Position numbers and translations under genes: made by a program. Shown piece after piece: positions 1 to 6,342 of a DNA stretch of 11,449 nt (position 1 is the first letter of the stretch; every line of letters starts with the position of its first letter). The DNA is taken from positions 1 through 11,449 of the forward strand of contig JAWLGN010000179.1 in NCBI GenBank assembly GCA_041685075.1, written 5' to 3'. Origin of the DNA: JAMCRM01 sp041685075 (GTDB lineage: Bacteria > Acidobacteriota > Terriglobia > Bryobacterales > Bryobacteraceae). The notes beneath the pieces were generated by a model. It saw nothing but the letters and a program-made list of their open reading frames with translations, was not told where the DNA came from and made no database searches.

Positions 1-74
1 AGCGCCTCGCGCAACAGCTCGCCGATGCGCGGCAACAGGCTTTCAGCTTCGCGAACCGTGAAGCGCCTGGACAT
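1..74 (-). CDS. DUF2203-family protein, N-terminal fragment (runs off the window)
   Basis: Reading the minus strand from the ATG at 74 gives MSRRFTVREAESLLPRIGEL and continues to the window edge (24 codons seen). The pattern of a basic start, F-T-x-x-E-A and L-L-P-x-I resembles the N-terminus of DUF2203 proteins, small helical proteins of unknown function. The gene begins 12 nt after the stop of the YjbQ-like gene on the same strand, so the two are probably co-transcribed. There is no clear Shine-Dalgarno before the ATG, which would fit translation coupled to the upstream gene. The family call rests on about 24 residues and should be treated as probable only. No function can be given. Confidence 0.6.
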   Translation of the reverse strand, partial: MSRRFTVREAESLLPRIGELLREA

Positions 75-86
75 GCACCGCTGCGC

Positions 87-596
87 TTATACGCCCGATA
101 CCTGCACCGACATCGAGCGGCTGCGCGGTCCGTCGAACTCGGCCAGGATGATGCTCTGCCAGGTGCCCAGCAGTACCGCGGAGTTGCGCACCTGCAGGCA
201 CAGGCTTTGTCCCAGGATCATACCGCGCAGGTGCGAGTCGGCGTTCTGCCGCTCGCAGTCGGACTCGGCAGGGTCGTTATGCCGCCAGGACCGGTCGCGG
301 TCCACCAGGTCTTCCAGGAACGACTTGACGTCCTTGAGCAGGGCGCCCTGCCACTCGTTCAAAAAGACCGCCGTAGTGGTGTGCAGCGAATGCAGATGCA
401 CTAGCCCTTCGCGAATCCCGCTCTTCCGGACGATGTCGTTGATGCGGTCGGTGATGTTAATGAGTTCGAGCCGTTCGTGAGTAATCCAATCCACCACGCG
501 GCTGAAAATTCTGAAACCGCCCTGCGCCACCTGGGGTGTTCCGTTTCCACTTGCGGCGTCGGCAGTAACGGCGGCGTTAGCCAGACCTGTCTCCAT
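87..596 (-). CDS. yjbQ: YjbQ/UPF0047-family protein (thiamine-phosphate-synthase-like)
   Basis: This is a 169-residue protein of the YjbQ/UPF0047 family, compact proteins with conserved His/Asp residues. Some members show weak secondary thiamine phosphate synthase activity; the physiological role is unsettled. Family motifs are plain: HLHSLHTTTAVFLNE at residues 67-81, HNDPAESDCERQNADSHL at 106-123, and LGTWQSIILAEFDGPR at 143-158. The start was placed at the ATG at 596 because GGAGGAG (602-608, minus strand) precedes it by 5 nt; an upstream in-frame ATG at 677 lacks this and would overlap the promoter. The protein is about 30 residues longer than a typical YjbQ, the extra being an Ala/Gly/Thr-rich N-terminus. 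It is divergent from the SelA-like gene and first in a pair with the DUF2203 gene. Confidence 0.88.
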   Translation of the reverse strand: METGLANAAVTADAASGNGTPQVAQGGFRIFSRVVDWITHERLELINITDRINDIVRKSGIREGLVHLHSLHTTTAVFLNEWQGALLKDVKSFLEDLVDRDRSWRHNDPAESDCERQNADSHLRGMILGQSLCLQVRNSAVLLGTWQSIILAEFDGPRSRSMSVQVSGV

Positions 597-601
597 CAGC
601 A

Positions 602-608
602 CTCCTCC
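602..608 (-). promoter_or_regulatory. Shine-Dalgarno of the YjbQ-like gene
   Basis: GGAGGAG on the minus strand, 5 nt before the ATG at 596. It is the strongest ribosome binding site in the window and decides this start over the in-frame ATG at 677. Confidence 0.8.
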
Positions 609-636
609 AAGCAAAGCAAACTCGGGCGGCAACCCC

Positions 637-664
637 TTGACGTGCACTCCAGACGTTCTATGAT
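637..664 (+). promoter_or_regulatory. Sigma70-type promoter for the SelA-like/dehydrogenase pair
   Basis: TTGACG (637-642) and TATGAT (659-664) are separated by 16 nt, each matching the sigma70 consensus at five of six positions. Transcription would start near 671, leaving a leader of about 26 nt with GAGG (685-688) before the ATG at 697. The -10 overlaps the minus-strand -10 at 663-668. Confidence 0.6.
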
Positions 665-671
665 TATAGCA
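663..671 (-). promoter_or_regulatory. Extended -10 promoter for the YjbQ-like gene
   Basis: On the minus strand the sequence reads TGCTATAAT, a perfect TATAAT hexamer (663-668) with the TGn extension. No good -35 is visible 17 nt upstream, which extended -10 promoters can tolerate. The start would lie near 656, giving a leader of about 60 nt before the ATG at 596. Confidence 0.5.
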
Positions 672-696
672 AGCCAACCGGGCCGAGGATCGTCAG

Positions 697-2208
697 ATGA
701 ATCGACGCGACATGTTTCGCGGCGCGGTCAGCGGGTATATGGCGGCTATCATGGCTCGCCTTCCGCTGCGGGGTGCGCCGCGCGCGGCCAATCTATACGA
801 GCGCATCGGTGTGCGCCCGGTGATCAACTGCAGAGGCACCTTCACGATTCTGAGCGGCTCCCAGACGCTGCCGGAAGTGAAGCGCGCCATGGACGAGGCT
901 TCCCGGCACTACGTACATCTGGATGAACTGATGGATGCGGTGGGACGGCGCCTGGCCGAACTCACGAAGGCCGAATGGGGCATTGTGACGGCCGGCTGCG
1001 CGGCGGCCCTCACGCATGCCACCGCGGCCGCCATCGCGGGCGCGGACCCGGAAAAGATGCAGCGCCTGCCCTATCTCGACGGGATGAAGGACGAAGTCGT
1101 CATCCCGCGCCCCTCGCGCAACGTCTACGACCATGCCATCCGCATGCTGGGCGTAAAGATCGTCACTCCGGAGACGCGCGAAGAGTACCTGGCCGCACTG
1201 AGCCGCCGCACCGCCATGGTGATGCTGCTGGGCGAAACCGTGCCGCGCCATCCCATGTCGCTCGAGGAAATGGCCGCGGCGGCGCACCGGCAGGGCATCC
1301 CGCTGATGGTGGACGCCGCGGCCGAGCGCCTCACCATCCCCGATACCTATCTCACCCGCGGCGCGGACCTGGTGGGCTACAGCGGCGGCAAGTGCCTGCG
1401 CGGGCCGCAGTGCGCGGGCCTGCTGTTGGGCCGCAAGGACCTGGTGCAGGCCGCCTGGCTGAACAGCGCCCCGCACCACGCCTTCGGCCGCTCCATGAAG
1501 GTGGGGAAGGAAGAGGTGATGGGGATGCTGGCGGCGGTCGAGGCGTGGGTCACGCGCAACCACGACGCCGAATGGAAGGAGTGGGAAGGCTGGCTCGGCA
1601 CCATACGGGAAAAGGTGGCCTCTGTTCCCGGCGTCAAGACCGAGATCCTGCTGCCTCGCGGCCCTTCCAACTATGCGCCTCAACTGCGGATCAACCTGGA
1701 CGCCTCCATGGGGGCCACCGGCACCGACATTGCCGACGCGCTGAACGAGGGCAACCCGCGCATCGTGATACCGGCGGCCGAGCGCAGCCTGACGATCATG
1801 CCCTATATGATGATGCCGGGCGAGGATGCTATCGTGGCGGCCAGGCTGCGGGAAGTCTTGTTGAAACCGCCGCGGCGCGAACCCGCGGCGCCGGCGCCTT
1901 CCGATGCCGCGATTGCGGGCATGTGGGACGTGGAGATCGAGTTCGTGCGGGGCGCCGCGACTCATGCCCTTTTCCTCGAGGAGCGCGATGGCCGCGTCGT
2001 GGGGCAACACCGCGGCGAGTGGCTTTCGGGCGAGGTGCGGGGCACGCGCACGGGCGCTTCCGTGGACCTGCGCAGCCGCCAGCGCTACGAAGGCACCACC
2101 CTGGGCTATCGCTTCCAGGGCACCCTCAAAGCCGACGTCCTCACCGGCACCGTGGACCTGGGCGAATACGGCAAAGCGAGCTTCAACGCCCGGCGGCGCT
2201 GGACCTAA
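697..2208 (+). CDS. SelA-like PLP-dependent enzyme with Tat-type leader and C-terminal beta-rich domain
   Basis: The protein has 503 residues. Residues 1-31 look like a twin-arginine signal: MNRRDMFRGAV, then a hydrophobic stretch and an Ala-rich end. Residues about 35-390 match the SelA/DgaE-like fold-type I PLP family (selenocysteine synthase; D-glucosaminate-6-phosphate ammonia-lyase). VDAAAE (205-210) carries the likely cofactor-pyridine Asp206, and YSGGKCLRGPQ (228-238) places the Schiff-base lysine at Lys232. Residues about 404-503, after a Pro/Ala linker, form a separate domain opening with IAGMWDVEIE and rich in alternating hydrophobic strands, perhaps a small beta-barrel; SelA lacks it. 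With the leader and no selB or tRNA-Sec nearby, a true selenocysteine synthase is unlikely; an amino-sugar or amino-acid lyase is more plausible. The substrate is unknown. The start has GAGG 8 nt upstream. The dehydrogenase follows after 6 nt. Confidence 0.85.
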   Translation: MNRRDMFRGAVSGYMAAIMARLPLRGAPRAANLYERIGVRPVINCRGTFTILSGSQTLPEVKRAMDEASRHYVHLDELMDAVGRRLAELTKAEWGIVTAGCAAALTHATAAAIAGADPEKMQRLPYLDGMKDEVVIPRPSRNVYDHAIRMLGVKIVTPETREEYLAALSRRTAMVMLLGETVPRHPMSLEEMAAAAHRQGIPLMVDAAAERLTIPDTYLTRGADLVGYSGGKCLRGPQCAGLLLGRKDLVQAAWLNSAPHHAFGRSMKVGKEEVMGMLAAVEAWVTRNHDAEWKEWEGWLGTIREKVASVPGVKTEILLPRGPSNYAPQLRINLDASMGATGTDIADALNEGNPRIVIPAAERSLTIMPYMMMPGEDAIVAARLREVLLKPPRREPAAPAPSDAAIAGMWDVEIEFVRGAATHALFLEERDGRVVGQHRGEWLSGEVRGTRTGASVDLRSRQRYEGTTLGYRFQGTLKADVLTGTVDLGEYGKASFNARRRWT

Positions 2209-2214
2209 AGGCGC

Positions 2215-3291
2215 ATGCGCGCCGTAGCGGTCTTCCCCGAACAGCGCCGGGTAGCGCTGGTGGAGCATCCCGAGCCGCGCATCTCCTCCCCCACGGAGGT
2301 GAAGGTGCGGATGCTGGAGGTGGGGGTGTGCGGCACGGACCGCGAGATCGTCTCCTTCGAGTACGGCAGCGCGCCCGAGGGAAGCGACTACTTCGTCCTG
2401 GGGCATGAATCCCTGGGGGAGGTCGTGGAGACGGGGTCCGCGGTCCAAGGCCTGGCGCCCGGAGACCTGGTGGTTGGCGCGGTGCGGCTTCCCTGCCCGC
2501 ATCCCGGCTGCGCGGCCTGCCGCGCGGGCCACCAGGACTTCTGCGAGACCCTGGACTTCCGCGAGCGCGGCATCCAGAGCCTTCACGGCTTCATGACCGG
2601 TTTCGTGGTGGAGGAGGAGCACCGCCTCTACAAGCTGCCGCCCGAGTTGCGCGCGGTGGGAGTGCTGACCGAGCCGCTGACCATCGCGGAAAAGGCCTTC
2701 CTCGAGGTACGCGCCATCGAGCAGCGGCTGCCGTTCCGCCGCGAGCGGCTGCGCGCGGTGGTGGTGGGAGCCGGGCCTGTGGGGCTGTTGGGCGCCATGC
2801 TGCTGGTGGAACTCGGTTACGAGACCTGGGTCTATTCGCGGGGCCGCGCCCCCAATGCCAAAACCGCCATCGTGGAGGAGATCGGCGCGCGCTACCTCTC
2901 CACCGCCGAAGTGCCGCCCAAAGAGTTTGCCGAGCGCGCCGGCCGCATCGACCTGGTCTACGAAGCCGCCGGCGCGGCACAGACCTCCTTCGACGTGCTG
3001 GCGCGCCTGGGGCCTAACGGCACCTTCGTCCTTACCGGCGTACCGCGACACGGCCAGGGCATTTCGCTCGACCCGCGCCGTTTGGCCGCTAACCTGGTGA
3101 TGCGCAACCAGGTGGTGATGGGGACGGTCAACGCGGGGGAGGCGGCGTATAGAGCCGCCATCGAAGACCTGGGGAGGCTCTGCCGCCGGTGGCCCGGGGC
3201 GGTGGGCGCGCTCATCACCCAACGCTACCCGCTCGAGGGCTTCCGGGAGGCCATCGAAGCCGGCGGCATCAAGAACGTCATCACCCTGTAA
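2215..3291 (+). CDS. Glucose 1-dehydrogenase-like zinc-dependent dehydrogenase (MDR superfamily)
   Basis: This 358-residue protein is a medium-chain zinc alcohol dehydrogenase closest in pattern to archaeal-type glucose 1-dehydrogenases, which oxidise aldoses with NAD(P). The catalytic domain shows VCGTDREI (Cys39, Thr41) and LGHES (His64, Glu65). Four cysteines at 94, 99, 102 and 110 fit the structural-zinc lobe, though the first spacing is wider than the usual C-x2-C-x2-C-x7-C. RERGIQSLHGF (116-126) and LTEPLTIAEKA (151-161) are typical of the glucose dehydrogenase group. The nucleotide-binding motif is VVVGAGPVG (182-190). It ends KNVITL, as family members do. The start is the only ATG close behind the upstream stop (6-nt gap, AAGG before it), so the pair is very likely an operon. 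A different polyol or sugar substrate is possible. Confidence 0.85.
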   Translation: MRAVAVFPEQRRVALVEHPEPRISSPTEVKVRMLEVGVCGTDREIVSFEYGSAPEGSDYFVLGHESLGEVVETGSAVQGLAPGDLVVGAVRLPCPHPGCAACRAGHQDFCETLDFRERGIQSLHGFMTGFVVEEEHRLYKLPPELRAVGVLTEPLTIAEKAFLEVRAIEQRLPFRRERLRAVVVGAGPVGLLGAMLLVELGYETWVYSRGRAPNAKTAIVEEIGARYLSTAEVPPKEFAERAGRIDLVYEAAGAAQTSFDVLARLGPNGTFVLTGVPRHGQGISLDPRRLAANLVMRNQVVMGTVNAGEAAYRAAIEDLGRLCRRWPGAVGALITQRYPLEGFREAIEAGGIKNVITL

Positions 3292-3311
3292 AAGCCCTGC
3301 AAAAAGCACGA

Positions 3312-3317
3312 TATACT
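3312..3317 (+). promoter_or_regulatory. Candidate -10 box of the heme operon
   Basis: TATACT lies in the 53-nt gap between the dehydrogenase and hemX, about 28 nt before the hemX ATG. No convincing -35 is visible (TAAAAG at the 17-nt position). The operon may also receive read-through from the dehydrogenase, since no terminator hairpin is seen in the gap. Confidence 0.35.
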
Positions 3318-3344
3318 GGAATCTACACGGCTTCTTCCCACGTC

Positions 3345-4166
3345 ATGGCCGAGATGAGCCTCATCTGGCTAAGGATTGCCACCGTACTCTATTCGGTGGG
3401 CCTCCTGCATGCCATCCTGACTCTGGTCCGAGGGCGCGAGCAGATGTTTCGCCCCGCGCTGGGCGCCTTCGGGCTGGCGGCGGTCTTCCATTTTGTCTCC
3501 ATCGTCGAGCGCGGCATCGCCAGCGGGCGGTGCCCTATCGGCACGACGTTCGAGACGCTCTCCATGTGCGCCTTTCTGGTGAGCGCGCTGTTTCTCTTCA
3601 TTCACTGGCGCTACCGCGCGGAGGGGCTGAGCGCGTTCATCTTTCCGCTGGTCTTCATGATGGCGCTGGTGGGCTCGCTGGCGGGTCCGGTGGGCGAGTG
3701 GTCCAGCCCGGAGGTGCGCAACGCGTGGCTGACGGCGCACATCGCCATGGTGATGCTGGGCTACGCCGCACTGGTGTTTACCGCCGCGGCGGCGCTGCTC
3801 TACCTGGCGCAGGAGCGCGATCTCAAACGCAAGAAGCAGCGCACCCTGCCGTTCCGGCTGCCGCCGCTGGCCACGCTGGATGAGCTGATCTCGAAGTCCA
3901 TGGCGCTGGGGTTCGCCTTCATTACCCTGGCCATCGTACTGGGCACCGTGTGGGCCTTCGTGGAGCTGAAGACCGCCTGGCTGGCGGACCCGAAGATCCT
4001 GATCTCCTTCGCCACCTGGGGCATCTATCTCGCGATGGTGTTCTTCCGCGTGACGGCGGGCTGGCGCGGCAGGAAAGCAGCGCTGCTGGTGGTGGTGGCG
4101 CTGGGCTGCTCGGCGGTCACGTGGGTTGCGCACGCGCGGCTGGGCAGCGGGACTCCGGCGCCATGA
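3345..4166 (+). CDS. hemX: HemX/CcsA-family membrane protein at the head of the heme operon
   Basis: About 273 residues with some eight hydrophobic segments (roughly 5-27, 38-56, 71-88, 95-115, 129-154, 186-206, 215-236, 243-263). The pattern and position directly before hemA match HemX, an integral membrane relative of the cytochrome c assembly protein CcsA; in Bacillus subtilis HemX lowers HemA levels. His22, His49 and His132 lie in membrane segments and could contact heme. The Trp-rich heme-handling motif of true CcsA/CcmC (WxWDPKE) is reduced to AWLADPK at 211-217, followed by FATWGIYLA, which favours HemX over a working cytochrome c synthetase. The start is ATG 3345 or ATG 3354; neither has a good ribosome binding site. 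The stop overlaps the hemA start as ATGA (4163-4166). Confidence 0.8.
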   Translation: MAEMSLIWLRIATVLYSVGLLHAILTLVRGREQMFRPALGAFGLAAVFHFVSIVERGIASGRCPIGTTFETLSMCAFLVSALFLFIHWRYRAEGLSAFIFPLVFMMALVGSLAGPVGEWSSPEVRNAWLTAHIAMVMLGYAALVFTAAAALLYLAQERDLKRKKQRTLPFRLPPLATLDELISKSMALGFAFITLAIVLGTVWAFVELKTAWLADPKILISFATWGIYLAMVFFRVTAGWRGRKAALLVVVALGCSAVTWVAHARLGSGTPAP

Positions 4167-5425
4167 CTCTGCTGGTCACAGGGCTGAGCCATAAGACCGC
4201 TCCGGTGGCGTTGCGGGAGCGGCTGGCCTTTCCGGAAACCGGGCAGGCCGAGGCGCTGCGGGATCTGAAGGCGCGGGGCGCCTCCGAGGCCCTGATCCTT
4301 TCCACCTGCAATCGCGTGGAAGTAGTGGTGACGGCCGAGGAAGGCACGGACCCCCGAGGCATCGTCACCGCGTTTCTCTCCGAGCAGCGGGGCGTGCCGC
4401 CCTGGGAGATCGAGCCGCACCTCTACCGGTACGAAAATCGCGAGGCCATCCACCACATCTTCCGCGTGGCCGCGAGTCTGGATTCGATGATCGTGGGGGA
4501 GCCGCAGATCCTGGGCCAGATCAAGGCCGCCTACTGCCTGGCGCGGAGCCAGGGGGCGCTCTCCGGCTGGCTGGAGAGCGTGCTGACCCGCGCCTTCAGC
4601 GTCGCCAAGCGGGTGCGTTCGGAAACCGGCATCGGGCAGATGGCGGTCTCGGTAAGCTACGCGGCGGTGGAGCTGGCGCGGAAGATCTTCGGCTCGCTCG
4701 AGGCCAGCCGTATCCTGCTGGCCGGCGCCGGCAAGATGAGCGAACTGGCGGCCATGCATCTGCGGCGGTCGGGTGGCTCGCACGTCTACGTCGCCAACCG
4801 CACCTTCGAGCGCGCCGTCGAGATGGCCAAAGCCTTCCGTGGCGCGCCTGTGGAATGGGAGCGCCTGCATGCCGTACTGCCGGAGGTGGATATCCTGATC
4901 GCCTCCACGGCATCGCAGGAATACATCCTGGGGAAGAGCGATTTCGAGCGCGTGATGGCGGCGCGCAAGAACCGGCCGGTCTTTGTGATCGATATCGCGG
5001 TGCCGCGCAACATCGATCCCGCGGTGAACGAGATCGAAGGCGTCTTCCTCTACGACATCGACGATTTGCAGCAGGTGGTGGAGACCAACCTGCGGGAGCG
5101 CCGCAAGGAGGCGGAGCGCGCCGAAATGATGGTGGCGGCGGAAGTGGACCGCGCGCTGGCGCGGCTGCGCGTGCAGCAGGTAGCCCCCACCATCGTCTCG
5201 CTGCAGGAGCAACTGGAGCAGATCCGCGCGGCGGAGATGGAACGCATGCGGCGCAAGTACGGCCCCCTGACGCCGGCGCAGGAACAGGCCTGGGAGGCGC
5301 TCACCCGTGGCATCGTCAACAAGATCGCCCACGGGCCCATCTCGCAGTTGCGCGCGCACGCCGGCCGGCCGGAAGAGGCCCACGTCATCGAGACCATCAG
5401 AAAGGTCTTCCAACTGGAACCGTGA
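4163..5425 (+). CDS. hemA: Glutamyl-tRNA reductase
   Basis: HemA reduces Glu-tRNA(Glu) with NADPH to glutamate-1-semialdehyde, the first committed step of the C5 tetrapyrrole pathway. The 420-residue length is normal. Signatures: GLSHKTAPVALRE (7-19); LSTCNRVE (46-53) with the thioester-forming Cys49; IHHIFRVAASLDSMIVGEPQILGQIK (96-121), written here to show the family block; the NADPH site LLAGAGKMSELA (185-196); and IDIAVPRNIDP (276-286). Residues about 305-420 form the helical dimerisation domain. The ATG at 4163 overlaps the hemX stop by 4 nt and has no Shine-Dalgarno, so translation is probably coupled. The stop overlaps hemC as GTGA. Confidence 0.97.
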   Translation: MTLLVTGLSHKTAPVALRERLAFPETGQAEALRDLKARGASEALILSTCNRVEVVVTAEEGTDPRGIVTAFLSEQRGVPPWEIEPHLYRYENREAIHHIFRVAASLDSMIVGEPQILGQIKAAYCLARSQGALSGWLESVLTRAFSVAKRVRSETGIGQMAVSVSYAAVELARKIFGSLEASRILLAGAGKMSELAAMHLRRSGGSHVYVANRTFERAVEMAKAFRGAPVEWERLHAVLPEVDILIASTASQEYILGKSDFERVMAARKNRPVFVIDIAVPRNIDPAVNEIEGVFLYDIDDLQQVVETNLRERRKEAERAEMMVAAEVDRALARLRVQQVAPTIVSLQEQLEQIRAAEMERMRRKYGPLTPAQEQAWEALTRGIVNKIAHGPISQLRAHAGRPEEAHVIETIRKVFQLEP

Positions 5426-6342
5426 GCACGCTGGTCATTGCATCGCGGGGATCGCAACTGGCGCTGTGGCAGGCGCGCTGGGTGGAGCAGCGCCTGGCGG
5501 AGCTGGGCATCGAGAGCCGCATCCGGATCATCAAAACTACGGGCGATAAGATTACCGATGTACCGCTCGCCAAGGTGGGAACCAAGGGACTGTTCACCAA
5601 GGAGATCGAAGAGGCCCTGCTGGCCGGCGAAGCGGACCTGGCGGTGCACAGCCTGAAGGACCTGCCCACGGAACTGCCCCCCGGCCTGGTGCTGGCCGCC
5701 GTGCCGGAGCGCGAAGACGCGCGCGACGCCATGGTGGGGGCGCGGATCGAGAGCCTGCCGCGCGGCGCGCGCGTGGGGACCAGCTCCTTGCGCCGCGCGG
5801 CGCAGTTGCGGCGGCTGCGGCCGGACGTGGTGGTGGAATCGATCCGCGGCAACCTGGATACGCGGCTGCGCAAGCTGGACGAAGGCCGCTACGACGCCAT
5901 CGTGCTGGCAGCCGCGGGGCTGCGGCGCCTGGGCTGGGCCGGTCGCATCGCCGAGATCCTGCCGCCGGAGGTGATGTGCCCCGCGGTGGCGCAGGGTGCG
6001 CTGGCCATCGAGACTACCGCCGCCGGAGCAGAGGCGGTGGCGGCGCTCGACCACCCGCCGAGCCGCGCCGCCGTCAGCGCCGAACGCGCCCTGCTGGCGG
6101 CCCTCGGCGGCGGATGCCAGGTACCGGTGGGAGCGCACGCCGCGGTGGCGGGCGATGGCCTGCGGTTGCTCGCGGTGGCGGCGACTCCGGACGGCACGGA
6201 GCTCGTCCGCGCGGAGCGCGAGGGCGCCGCCGGCGAAGCGGAAAGGATTGGAAGGGAATTGGGATTCGAGCTGTTGGAACGCGGCGCGCGCCGCATCCTC
6301 GAAGCGGTCTACACGGTTCCCCCGCGGGACCCCGGGGTATGA
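5422..6342 (+). CDS. hemC: Porphobilinogen deaminase (hydroxymethylbilane synthase)
   Basis: HemC joins four porphobilinogen units into hydroxymethylbilane in the cytosol. It has 306 residues from a GTG start at 5422, chosen because it lies in the GTGA overlap with hemA and because the protein then begins STLVIASRGSQLALWQA, a standard N-terminus. Catalytic Asp80 sits in VHSLKDLP (75-82). Other blocks are VGTKGLFTKEIE (52-63), VGTSSLRRAAQLRRLRP (118-134), IRGNLDTRL (141-149) and the dipyrromethane cofactor attachment Cys232 in LGGGCQVPVGAHA. No Shine-Dalgarno is visible before the GTG. The stop overlaps the next start as ATGA. Nothing appears missing. Confidence 0.97.
   Translation: MSTLVIASRGSQLALWQARWVEQRLAELGIESRIRIIKTTGDKITDVPLAKVGTKGLFTKEIEEALLAGEADLAVHSLKDLPTELPPGLVLAAVPEREDARDAMVGARIESLPRGARVGTSSLRRAAQLRRLRPDVVVESIRGNLDTRLRKLDEGRYDAIVLAAAGLRRLGWAGRIAEILPPEVMCPAVAQGALAIETTAAGAEAVAALDHPPSRAAVSAERALLAALGGGCQVPVGAHAAVAGDGLRLLAVAATPDGTELVRAEREGAAGEAERIGRELGFELLERGARRILEAVYTVPPRDPGV

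Noticed and set aside
697..2208. Genuine selenocysteine synthase (selA)
   Set aside because: It has a Tat-like leader and an extra C-terminal domain, and no selB, selD or tRNA-Sec is adjacent; family similarity alone does not support that role.
793..3309. 838-codon open frame on the minus strand
   Set aside because: It lies opposite two clear genes; its His/Gly/Arg/Ala-rich translation has no family pattern and reflects GC-rich third positions.
3189..3344. Upstream extension of hemX into the dehydrogenase gene
   Set aside because: The extra residues are the dehydrogenase 3' end read in another frame and are hydrophilic; hemX membrane segments start just after 3345.
4025..5413. 462-codon open frame on the minus strand
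   Set aside because: It is antisense to hemA, whose motifs are unambiguous; the translation is low-complexity and unlike any protein.
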